Made by a program: the position numbers and the translations under genes. This document shows, in pieces, positions 1 to 4,233 of a stretch of 6,323 bases of DNA. Positions within the stretch are counted from its first letter, which is position 1. The number at the start of each line of letters is the position of its first letter. The stretch covers positions 1 through 6,323 of the forward strand of contig CADBLV010000269.1 in assembly GCA_902795555.1 (NCBI GenBank). Direction: 5' to 3'. This stretch comes from an uncultured Eubacteriales bacterium (GTDB lineage: Bacteria; Bacillota_A; Clostridia; Christensenellales; Aristaeellaceae). A model generated the notes under the pieces. It made no database searches, was not told the DNA's origin, and was given only the letters and a program-made list of their open reading frames with translations.

Positions 1-549
1 ACAGGCATGCATATTAATGAGGATCATTTCTATGCCGAAATCATCGATCCGGAAACCGGCGAAGTGCTTCCCGAGGGCCAGGTCGGCGAATTGGTGTTCA
101 CCTCTCTGGATAAGGAAGCCTTCCCGCTCCTGCGATACAGGACCCGGGATCTCTGCGTGCTCTCCCGCAAGCCCTGCTCCTGCGGCCGCACCCATGTGAA
201 AATGGCCAAGCCCATGGGCCGCAGCGACGATATGCTGATCATCCGCGGGGTGAATGTGTTCCCCAGCCAGATCGAGACCGTGCTGCTGAACGAGGGATAC
301 ACCCCCAATTATCAGATCGTGCTGGATCGCGAGCGGCATAACGACACCTTTGATGTGTATGTGGAGGTCAGCCCCGATCAGTTCTCCGATCTGATGTCTC
401 AGATCCAGCGCATGGAAAAGAGCCTGGAAAATGCCCTGCGCACCATGCTGGGCATCGGCCCGAAGGTCCATCTGGTCGCCCCCAAAACCATCACCCGCAG
501 CGAGGGCAAGGCGGTTCGGGTGATTGACAAACGGAAACTGCATGACTGA
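1..549 (+). CDS. paaK: Phenylacetate-CoA ligase, C-terminal part (5' end outside window)
   Basis: This is an AMP-forming aryl-acid CoA ligase of the PaaK family. Such enzymes activate phenylacetate or related aryl acids to the CoA thioester with ATP and CoA in the cytoplasm. The reading frame is open from base 1, with Thr-Gly before the first visible Met, so about 182 C-terminal residues of a usual ~430 are present. Visible landmarks are GEVLPEGQVGELVFTSL, the RYRTRD segment that matches the adenylate-binding Y-x-T-x-D region, a CSCGRTH cysteine motif typical of PaaK, the MLIIRGVNVFPSQIE stretch of the mobile C-terminal domain, and the terminal RSEGKAVRV motif carrying the family's catalytic lysine. 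The gene for an ACT protein follows 17 bases downstream. In Clostridia this pair commonly follows iorAB, so a role in aromatic amino-acid fermentation is likely. The exact acyl substrate cannot be read from the sequence. Confidence 0.93.
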   Translation, partial: TGMHINEDHFYAEIIDPETGEVLPEGQVGELVFTSLDKEAFPLLRYRTRDLCVLSRKPCSCGRTHVKMAKPMGRSDDMLIIRGVNVFPSQIETVLLNEGYTPNYQIVLDRERHNDTFDVYVEVSPDQFSDLMSQIQRMEKSLENALRTMLGIGPKVHLVAPKTITRSEGKAVRVIDKRKLHD

Positions 550-566
550 CGAAGGAGGGAAACCCC

Positions 567-992
567 ATGGCGATTACACAACTGTCCATGTTTCTGAACA
601 ATCAGCCGGGCCAGCTGGTGGAAGCGGTCGGCGCCATCTCCGCCCTCGGCGCGAATATCCGGGCCATGAGCATCGCGGAAGCCAATGATTTCGGAATCCT
701 GCGCACCATTGTCTCCAATCCGGATCAGGTTTATCATGCCCTGGAAGGAAAATTCCTCATCGCCCGGAATCAGGTGGTTGCCGCCCGGATGGACGATCGG
801 TCCGGCGCTTTGCATGCGATCCTGTCCGTGCTGAATGAGGCGAATGTCAATATTGAATACATGTATGCCTTCACAGGGGCCGGCCCGGAAGAAGCCTATG
901 TGGTGTTCCGGGTCAATGATACGGAATCGGCCGAGCAGATGCTCGCCGCCTCCGGCATCGACACGCTGACGGATGACAATCTGAAGCTGTAA
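567..992 (+). CDS. Tandem ACT-domain amino-acid-binding protein
   Basis: This 141-residue protein consists of two ACT-like ligand-binding modules, roughly residues 3-68 and 70-140. ACT domains bind small ligands, usually amino acids. The first module begins ITQLSMFLNNQPGQL and continues with a long helix (VEAVGAISALGANIRAMSI). The second has the matching pattern SGALHAILSVLNEANVNIEY. Both show the glycine-containing turn and alternating hydrophobic strands of ACT folds. No catalytic domain is attached, so it is probably a stand-alone sensor. The ATG at 567 has a strong GGAGGG ribosome binding site around 553-559. The gene lies 17 bases after paaK and is almost certainly co-transcribed with it. 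Proteins of this type regularly accompany PaaK in indolepyruvate oxidoreductase operons, which suggests sensing of an aromatic amino acid. That ligand is an inference. Confidence 0.88.
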   Translation: MAITQLSMFLNNQPGQLVEAVGAISALGANIRAMSIAEANDFGILRTIVSNPDQVYHALEGKFLIARNQVVAARMDDRSGALHAILSVLNEANVNIEYMYAFTGAGPEEAYVVFRVNDTESAEQMLAASGIDTLTDDNLKL

Positions 993-995
993 CCC

Positions 996-1024
996 TTGAC
1001 GATCGCCGCCTGAAGGCCTATAAT
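996..1024 (+). promoter_or_regulatory. Sigma-A promoter for the FMN riboswitch-ribU transcript
   Basis: TTGACG at 996-1001 and a perfect TATAAT at 1019-1024 are separated by exactly 17 bases. Transcription should start near 1031, about 20 bases before the riboswitch P1 stem. The -35 box begins four bases after the stop codon of the ACT gene, so ribU has its own promoter. No terminator hairpin is visible between the ACT gene and this promoter, so some read-through from paaK is possible. Confidence 0.85.
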
Positions 1025-1050
1025 AATCACGAATTCCATAAACCTTGAAG

Positions 1051-1168
1051 CTTCTTCGGGGATGGGTGCAATTCCCTACCGGCGGTTCAGCCCGCGAACC
1101 GATCCCTCCCGGGATCGGCCGATCCGGTTTCATTCCGGAGCCGACAGTCACAGTCTGGATGAGAGAAG
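1051..1168 (+). promoter_or_regulatory. FMN riboswitch (RFN element)
   Basis: The leader has the conserved blocks of the FMN aptamer in order: GGGTGCAATTCCCTACCGGCGGT near 1064-1086 (described here by position), AGCCCGCGA at 1089-1097, a variable arm, ATTCCGGAGCCGACAGT at 1132-1148 and AGTCTGGATGAGAGAAG at 1152-1168. The P1 stem forms between CTTCT (1051-1055) and AGAAG (1164-1168). The variable hairpin pairs GATCCC (1101-1106) with GGGATC (1110-1115). FMN binding to this RNA normally turns off riboflavin synthesis or uptake genes. Here the regulated gene is the transporter subunit ribU. Confidence 0.97.
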
Positions 1169-1191
1169 AGCAACGGAAACAGCCTCTGTTC

Positions 1192-1240
1192 TCCGTCCCT
1201 GATCAGCTTTCCCAGGCTTCAGGGACGGAATATTATTTTA
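1192..1240 (+). terminator. Riboswitch expression platform: intrinsic terminator with competing antiterminator
   Basis: TCCGTCCCTGA (1192-1202) pairs perfectly with TCAGGGACGGA (1219-1229), followed by the U-rich tail TATTATTTTA (1231-1240). Two competing helices can use the left arm. In one, GAGAA (1163-1167), which includes the 3' strand of P1, pairs with TTCTC (1189-1193), with two further pairs after a mismatch. In the other, ACGGAAACAG (1173-1182) pairs with CTGTT (1186-1190) and TCCGT (1192-1196) around a one-base bulge. This fits FMN-promoted termination. The U tract is interrupted, so the terminator may be leaky. Confidence 0.8.
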
Positions 1241-1260
1241 CAGAGGGAGTTGACACACTC

Positions 1261-1878
1261 ATGACCCAGAAAAAACCTGCCCTGTTCTCAACCTTTAACC
1301 TGACCCGCATGGGCATTCTCACAGCCCTGTCCGTGGCCCTTTATCTGACCATCGAAATCCCCATCATTCCCCCCATGTATAAGCTGGATTTCAGCAATCT
1401 CCCGGTCGTGCTCGGCGGCTTTGCCATGGGAATCGGGCCGGCGATGATCATCCTGGTTCTCAAAAACCTGATTCAGCTGGCCGTGAAGGGTCTGGGTTCC
1501 CAGATGGGAATCGGGAACCTGGCGGATGTGCTCACAGCCACGGCTTATCTGATTCCGGCCTGCCTCATCTATCATCGGAACAAAACCCGGAAAAACGCCC
1601 TCCTGGGCATGGGCGTGGGAAGCCTGTGTCAGGCGGCGGTGGGCGTTCTGATGAACTGGCTCGTCATGATCCCGTTTTATCAAAGCGCCTTCCACATGCC
1701 CATGGACAAAATCATCGGCTATGCCGCAAAGGTTCTTCCCTTTGTCGACACCGAAGCGGAATTCTATTTCCTGGTTTGCGGGCCTTTCAATCTCCTGAAG
1801 GCCGTCATTATTTCCCTGATTGTTTTCCTGATTTACAAGCCCCTCAGTCCCCTGCTTCACGAAAAGGCGCGGGCCTGA
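1261..1878 (+). CDS. ribU: Riboflavin ECF transporter substrate-binding subunit RibU
   Basis: This 205-residue integral membrane protein is the riboflavin-specific S component of an energy-coupling factor transporter. It works with a shared EcfA/EcfA'/EcfT module that must be encoded elsewhere. I see about six hydrophobic segments: LTALSVALYLTIEIPII, PVVLGGFAMGIGPAMIILVL, the segment around ADVLTATAYLIPACLIY, AVGVLMNWLVMIPFY, one near the lumenal FVDTEAEF turn, and the last around KAVIISLIVFLIY. The early KLDFSNLPVVLGGF motif and the KNLIQLAVKG-to-GNLADVL loop are typical of RibU. The open frame extends upstream through the riboswitch, but the start is set by the AGAGGGAG site at 1242-1249 and the ATG at 1261, and the length then fits the family. 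An upstream FMN riboswitch agrees with the substrate assignment. Confidence 0.95.
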   Translation: MTQKKPALFSTFNLTRMGILTALSVALYLTIEIPIIPPMYKLDFSNLPVVLGGFAMGIGPAMIILVLKNLIQLAVKGLGSQMGIGNLADVLTATAYLIPACLIYHRNKTRKNALLGMGVGSLCQAAVGVLMNWLVMIPFYQSAFHMPMDKIIGYAAKVLPFVDTEAEFYFLVCGPFNLLKAVIISLIVFLIYKPLSPLLHEKARA

Positions 1879-1908
1879 TTCACCGGAAAGCCACCTTTGC
1901 AACATACT

Positions 1909-1964
1909 GATCTTCGATAAAAACGACCTGTCGTTTTTATAGCACCAAAGGTGCGTCGAAGATC
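1909..1964. other. Potential three-way-junction structure downstream of ribU
   Basis: An outer helix GATCTTCGA (1909-1917) with TCGAAGATC (1956-1964) encloses two perfect hairpins. The first pairs TAAAAACGA (1918-1926) with TCGTTTTTA (1931-1939) around a CCTG loop. The second pairs GCACC (1942-1946) with GGTGC (1950-1954) around AAA. An upstream CACCTTTG (1892-1899) is complementary to CAAAGGTG (1946-1953) and could open the second hairpin. It lies in the ribU 3' region. The first hairpin with its T run could act as a weak terminator. It could also be a small mobile palindromic element or a structured 3' UTR. All three are inferences. Confidence 0.5.
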
Positions 1965-1979
1965 GCATGAGACGGGATG

Positions 1980-2015
1980 AGAAAAGAGGCTGTGATCATT
2001 CACAGCCTCTTTTCT
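1980..2015. terminator. Bidirectional intrinsic terminator between ribU and the convergent small gene
   Basis: AGAAAAGAGGCTGTGA (1980-1995) pairs over all 16 bases with its complement at 2000-2015 around a TCAT loop. The A run in one arm and T run in the other give a U tract in either direction. It lies about 100 bases after the ribU stop and 30 bases after the stop of the convergent gene at 2046. Confidence 0.9.
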
Positions 2016-2045
2016 GTCGGATTTTTATCCGTTACACACGCCTGA

Positions 2046-2273
2046 TCAGGCCTTCTGCCAATCCTCAACCTTCTTGCCGGCCAGCCGCTTAATGGTCTCT
2101 TCCGGATAGGGAGACTCATTGCCGCCGAAGCAATACAGGAAGAACTTCCCATCAGCGGTCTTGTACAGGGTTTCTTCGTAGCCCTTAGGATCGCCGAACA
2201 CACCGAAAACCTTCTTCTGCTGCAGCTCGGAAGCTTCGGTATCGTAGGTCACTTTGCAGATCGTCTTCTTCAT
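2046..2273 (-). CDS. Small hypothetical protein (75 aa)
   Basis: I do not know a function for this protein. It starts MKKTICKVTYDTEASEL and has a central EETLYKTADGKFFLYCFGG segment followed by NESPYPEETIKRLAGKK. It is hydrophilic, with no signal peptide or membrane segment. From memory, small Firmicute proteins with a YDTE.A...LY.T..GK.FLY..GG..S.Y pattern recur as uncharacterised families, and this fits that layout. The frame opens at 2315, but I prefer the ATG at 2273. An AAAGGAA site (2281-2287) lies seven bases upstream of it, whereas the upstream ATG would have a leader of only about 14 bases. A good promoter precedes the gene and a strong terminator follows, so it looks like an independently transcribed single gene. 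Confidence 0.8.
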   Translation of the reverse strand: MKKTICKVTYDTEASELQQKKVFGVFGDPKGYEETLYKTADGKFFLYCFGGNESPYPEETIKRLAGKKVEDWQKA

Positions 2274-2335
2274 GATAAACTTCCTTTCGCGCCCGAGGCG
2301 CATCTTCATATTCATGTGCTCCCAGCACGGGCGGT

Positions 2336-2364
2336 ATTATATCACAGGAAATCAGGCTGTACAA
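2336..2364 (-). promoter_or_regulatory. Promoter of the 75-aa hypothetical gene
   Basis: On the - strand TTGTAC (plus positions 2359-2364) and TATAAT (2336-2341) are 17 bases apart. Transcription should begin near 2329, giving a leader of about 56 bases before the ATG at 2273. The -35 box sits in a small inverted repeat, AGGCT (2354-2358) and AGCCT (2366-2370), which could be an operator. Confidence 0.7.
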
Positions 2365-2415
2365 TAGCCTGCAATGGCAGAAAACCGACCAGATTTATCC
2401 ATTTCGTCACGAAAA

Positions 2416-2529
2416 GAAACATGTACAGAAAAAATACCACATGTTTCTCCGGACTGACACTCGTTGATTTGTCGGAAGCATGTACAGTAAAAATGCCACA
2501 GGCTTCTCCGGACTGACACTCGTTGATTT
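2416..2529. repeat. Two tandem copies of a 55-base repeat with internal dyad
   Basis: Unit 1 is 2416-2470 and unit 2 is 2475-2529, period 59. Both end with the same 23 bases (from CTCCGG to TTGATTT). Each begins with an inverted repeat: GAAACATGT (2416-2424) with ACATGTTTC (2439-2447) in unit 1, and GAAGCATGT (2475-2483) with ACAGGCTTC (2498-2506) in unit 2. The A-T pair at the fourth position of the dyad in unit 1 has become G-C in unit 2, with both arms changed together, while one other pair is lost. The pair lies between the 3' end of the XRE gene and the promoter of the 75-aa gene. Protein-binding operators and a processed RNA hairpin are both possible. Confidence 0.8.
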
Positions 2530-2554
2530 CGCTGACTGAATGCCGGGTGTGTCT

Positions 2555-2755
2555 TTACGCAGCATCGTCTACCAGATCTCTGATCCTCACTCCGAAAAAG
2601 CTGGCGAGATCCGGCAGCAGCTCTTCCTCCGGTTCCCTGTATCCGTTCTCCCAGTTAGACACAGTCCCTGGCATCAGCTGGAACAGCTCATCGATTCCAG
2701 CCCTGGGCATCCCTTTCGCTTCCCGCAGAAGCTTGAACTTCGCTCCGAATGACAT
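2555..2755 (-). CDS. Small XRE-family helix-turn-helix DNA-binding protein (66 aa)
   Basis: This is a minimal Cro/C1-type regulator made of one HTH domain and nothing else. The N-terminal helix FGAKFKLLREAKGM is followed by a region aligning with the recognition helix, MPGTVSNWENGYREPEEELL, which carries the family signature VS-x-WE-x-G-x-x-x-P. The tail LPDLASFFGVRIRDLVDD matches the usual closing helix (LA-x-x-F-x-V-x-x-x-x-L). The segment AGIDELFQLMP replaces the usual LA-x-x-L-G-V-S and is somewhat divergent. An AAAGGAG site at 2766-2772 lies ten bases before the ATG. It probably acts as a dimeric repressor on a nearby promoter. Its target is unknown, though the dyads at 2416-2529 are candidates. 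It may be a relic of the mobile element that left the repeats to the right. Confidence 0.88.
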   Translation of the reverse strand: MSFGAKFKLLREAKGMPRAGIDELFQLMPGTVSNWENGYREPEEELLPDLASFFGVRIRDLVDDAA

Positions 2756-2974
2756 TCCTGCTCATCTCCTTTCGCCGTTTTCAGTGTCTTCTTCATCTGT
2801 GCCCAGTGTAGAGCTTCCAGATGACAGGATGATGAACAGAATGTGAATTATTTCAAGGTGTTCAGGAAATTGTGTGTGGTAAAGATGCACTGATTCAAGA
2901 GAACCGGTTTTGCGAAATTTGATGAAATCCTGAAAGATTGCACATAATGGAACATGATGGCACTTCATGGCATA
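2756..2974. other. Intergenic stretch upstream of the XRE gene, no gene seen
   Basis: Apart from the ribosome binding site of the XRE gene, I see no coding region or RNA here. A 68-codon - strand frame runs through it but ends inside that ribosome binding site and has no recognisable composition. The XRE promoter should lie here. A TTGAAA on the - strand near 2851-2856 is a possible -35 box, but I cannot find a convincing -10 partner. Confidence 0.5.
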
Positions 2975-3057
2975 TTGAAATACATTGCCCCCCTATGATA
3001 TCATCAGACTGCAAAAAGCGGATCGAGAGCTCCGGGAGACTGTTTCCCGGGGCTTTT
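2975..3057 (+). ncRNA. Promoter-terminator module 1 (candidate tiny transcript)
   Basis: TTGAAA (2975-2980), an 18-base spacer and TATCAT (2999-3004) resemble a sigma-A promoter. The -10 box is part of the palindrome ATGATATCAT (2995-3004). The downstream segment AGACTGCAAAAAGCGGATCG (3007-3025) runs directly into a 10-pair hairpin, 3028-3037 with 3045-3054, followed by TTTT. If used, it would give an RNA of only about 45-50 bases. The same order recurs at 3164 and 3285. No open reading frame fits inside. Transcription is an inference. Confidence 0.45.
3028..3057 (+). terminator. Intrinsic terminator of module 1
   Basis: AGCTCCGGGA (3028-3037) pairs with TCCCGGGGCT (3045-3054) with one G-U pair and a seven-base loop, followed by a short TTTT run ending at 3057. 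The only gene upstream on this strand is distant (ribU), so its likely client is the adjacent promoter-like element. Confidence 0.6.
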
Positions 3058-3163
3058 CCAGAATGTGCTGTATGCGAGGTCGTAAAATGCACACGGGTTT
3101 AGCTACCGGAAAAAACCATATGCCCCGAAACCTTCAAAAACTTTGAAAAACTTCCCGAATACG

Positions 3164-3245
3164 TTGATAAACATCGCCTCTTATGATATCATTAGACTGC
3201 AAAAAACGGATCGAGAGTTCCGGAAAATGTTCGAATCTCCCGAGT
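3164..3245 (+). ncRNA. Promoter-terminator module 2 (terminator decayed)
   Basis: TTGATA (3164-3169), a 17-base spacer and TATCAT (3187-3192) repeat the promoter of module 1, including the ATGATATCAT palindrome at 3183-3192 and the downstream AGACTGCAAAAAACGGATCG (3195-3214). The hairpin region has diverged: AGCTCCGGGA has become AGTTCCGGAA and only a weak, bulged pairing with CGAATCTC (3233-3240) remains, with no T run. A transcript from here would read on into module 3. Confidence 0.4.
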
Positions 3246-3284
3246 GAAACGAAAAATGATACTAAGATGAGACGCATATGAGAC

Positions 3285-3367
3285 TTGCATGAGGCAGAAG
3301 AAGCGTGATATGATTAAACTGCACAAAATGAACCGAGAGCTCCGGGAGATGTTCCCCGGAGCTTTTC
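3285..3367 (+). ncRNA. Promoter-terminator module 3 (candidate tiny transcript)
   Basis: TTGCAT (3285-3290), an 18-base spacer and TATGAT (3309-3314) precede AAACTGCACAAAATG, a variant of the segment in modules 1 and 2. A perfect hairpin follows at 3338-3363 with TTTTCC. Here the palindrome over the -10 box is lost, while the terminator is better than in module 1. Conservation of promoter-like boxes, downstream segment and hairpin in the same order is the evidence. The function is unknown. Confidence 0.45.
3338..3366 (+). terminator. Intrinsic terminator of module 3
   Basis: AGCTCCGGG (3338-3346) pairs perfectly with CCCGGAGCT (3355-3363) around an eight-base loop, followed by TTTT to 3366. 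It sits ten bases from the stop codon of the sorting-signal relic on the other strand, but the T run favours + strand use. Confidence 0.65.
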
Positions 3368-3375
3368 CGTACTTA

Positions 3376-3483
3376 TCATTCCCTCCATTTTGCAAGCGCC
3401 GCGATCACGCCGGCCGTCAGTAAGCCAGGCAGCATCAGACCAGGCCACAGCATCGGATCAGCGTCATCTTCGGCTTTCGGGAC
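3376..3483 (-). pseudogene. Remnant of a cell-wall sorting signal (copy A)
   Basis: Reading the - strand from 3483 gives VPKAEDDADPMLWPG, then a hydrophobic span LMLPGLLTAGVIAALA and the tail KWRE before a stop. This is the layout of a sortase substrate C-terminus: an LPxTG-like motif, a membrane helix and a positive tail. VPKAE stands where LPKTG would be, so the threonine-glycine needed for sortase cleavage is missing. The frame stays open only to 3516 and there is no start or upstream domain, so this is a gene-end fragment. The homologous copy at 4821-4954 keeps the motif as VPITG. Confidence 0.6.
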
Positions 3484-3558
3484 TTCATTGCGTGAATTTG
3501 CCGATTTGGCAGAACATCAAGGCTGAGAACGCGAGGAAGATTGTTGGTTTTGTTTTTC

Positions 3559-3582
3559 AAATAGGGAAAATTGCCCTATTTT
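3559..3582. terminator. Weak terminator-like stem in copy A
   Basis: AAATAGGG (3559-3566) pairs with CCCTATTT (3574-3581) around a seven-base loop, with T-rich flanks on both sides. The low G+C stem makes it a weak terminator at best. In copy B of the repeat the left arm is replaced by a run of 14 A (4994-5007), which destroys the stem. Confidence 0.35.
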
Positions 3583-3642
3583 GTTTGACCGGACAAAAAT
3601 TGATGTTCCTGGAGGAGAAGCAGAGCAGGTTGAAGGGCTGTT

Positions 3643-3843
3643 GGTTACACTCACATTTGGTTACACTCACGGGATGGAAATGGCTGAAAGCATTGTGGCA
3701 GAAGGGTTTGAGAAGATTCAGCGGTTACACTCATGAATTTGTACGCAACAGAACAAACATTTAGAAAGCCATATATATCAAGGCTTCCGGGGGCGGAAAC
3801 GGGTTACACTCACCATGAGTGTAACCGACGGAGTTACACTCAC
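3643..3843. repeat. Cluster of GGTTACACTCA motifs
   Basis: Direct copies lie at 3643-3654, 3659-3670 (16 bases apart), 3723-3733, 3802-3813 and, with one change, 3832-3843. An inverted copy TGAGTGTAACC at 3816-3826 forms a perfect 11-base dyad with 3802-3812 around CCA. The spacers are unrelated to each other, so the short motif itself is what is repeated. Copy B of the long repeat ends with a related GGTTACACTT (5091-5100). The arrangement resembles iterons or operator clusters, but no function is proven. No gene covers this stretch convincingly. Confidence 0.8.
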
Positions 3844-3849
3844 AGCTAG

Positions 3850-4102
3850 ACGGAAGATCTCGATAATATCGAGTCAGGCAATTCGTTCCGGATAGCATTC
3901 GACGTGATGAGCCAGGATGGCAAATCCGTATCAGTGGAGGAAATGATGGAGTACCTGGAAGTGACCGACAAAACCGTGTACGCGAGGGCGAAAGATACGG
4001 GATGAATTCTACCTCAGGAAAAAGCGGATTTATCGCCGGGAACCGTTGGAAAATAAGGGCTCAGAGGGGGATGACCAAAATTCTTCTTCTACGCTGAATT
4101 AA
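3850..4102 (+). pseudogene. Frameshifted C-terminal fragment of a mobile-element replication-type protein
   Basis: From 3850 the frame encodes NSFRIAFDVMSQDGKSVSV, then EEMMEYLEVTDKTVYARAKDTG, and stops at 4003-4005. Moving one base, from 4001, the coding sense continues as EFYLRKKRIYRREPLENKG and ends SSSTLN at 4100-4102. A one-base insertion near 4001-4003 explains the break. The joined sequence looks like a winged helix (a VSVEEMMEYLEVTDKTV recognition helix, then an F-x-x-x-x-x-x-I-x-R wing), the type found at the C-terminus of RepA/AAA-type replication ATPases of plasmids, phages and integrative elements. No start codon context exists: an in-frame stop lies at 3847-3849. The family assignment is from memory of such proteins. 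That it is a broken gene end is clear from the sequence. Confidence 0.55.
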
Positions 4103-4116
4103 TATACATTAATTCA
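4095..4116. repeat. AT-rich inverted repeat at the end of the replication-gene relic
   Basis: TGAATTAAT (4095-4103) and ATTAATTCA (4108-4116) are perfect complements around ATAC. The dyad overlaps the stop codon of the relic. It lacks G+C and a T tail, so it is not a good terminator. A DNA-binding site is more likely. Confidence 0.6.
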
Positions 4117-4125
4117 AGACGAAAA

Positions 4126-4187
4126 CGTTTCACTCCCACAAGGGGAAGGGCCAAAGGCCTGCCCTTCCCTTGTTGGGGAGTAAAACG
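4126..4187. other. Long stem-loop upstream of the small repeat-bearing gene
   Basis: Three helices stack in one hairpin. CGTTT (4126-4130) pairs with AAACG (4183-4187), ACTCCC (4132-4137) with GGGAGT (4176-4181), and CAAGGGGAAGGGC (4139-4151) with GCCCTTCCCTTG (4161-4172) with one bulged G. The loop is 4152-4160. No T run follows on either strand, so this is not a standard terminator. It lies 47 bases before the start codon at 4234. Possible roles are an mRNA leader structure, a transfer-origin or single-strand recombination site, or a phage-type element. The sequence does not decide. Confidence 0.6.
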
Positions 4188-4233
4188 GAACGCCTCAGCC
4201 AAGAAGACGACAAGACGAAGGGGGTTTAGAAAA

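Larger units (their letters stand above)
3373..3652. repeat. 280-base direct repeat, copy A
   Basis: This segment aligns with 4821-5100 over essentially its full length, with an offset near 1448 bases and scattered substitutions. Shared blocks include CCCTCC.TTTTGCAAGCGCC, CACGCCGGCCGTCAG, AAGATTGTTGGTTTTGTTTT and TTGCCCTATTTTGTTTGACC. Copy A differs by a small GCCGATTTGGCAG insertion near 3500 and keeps a small stem that copy B has lost. It starts at the stop codon of a - strand sorting-signal relic and ends in a GGTTACACTC motif, as does copy B. Confidence 0.9.

Noticed and set aside
399..1151. Long - strand frame opposite paaK, the ACT gene and the riboswitch
   Set aside because: It is a shadow of well-supported + strand genes and of a conserved RNA element.
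1045..1260. N-terminal extension of ribU through the riboswitch
   Set aside because: This part is the FMN aptamer and its expression platform. The ATG at 1261 has its own ribosome binding site and gives the family length.
2046..2315. Longer form of the 75-aa protein starting at 2315
   Set aside because: The start would lie about 14 bases from the predicted transcript start with poor ribosome binding site spacing, while the ATG at 2273 has AAAGGAA at seven bases.
2762..2968. 68-codon - strand frame upstream of the XRE gene
   Set aside because: It has no ribosome binding site, has low-complexity composition, and ends within the ribosome binding site of the XRE gene; most likely chance.
3028..3057. 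Hairpins at 3028 and 3338 as terminators of the - strand sorting-signal relic
   Set aside because: Only one of them lies beside that relic, and in both cases the T run is on the + strand side.
3390..3764. Frame of 124 codons on the + strand through direct repeat copy A
   Set aside because: It has no ribosome binding site, its sense breaks between the two copies of the repeat, and the coding-like signal there is the sorting signal on the other strand.
3643..3843. GGTTACACTCA copies as a CRISPR array
   Set aside because: The motif is only 11-12 bases, the spacing varies from 16 to about 80 bases, one copy is inverted, and no cas-like gene is nearby.
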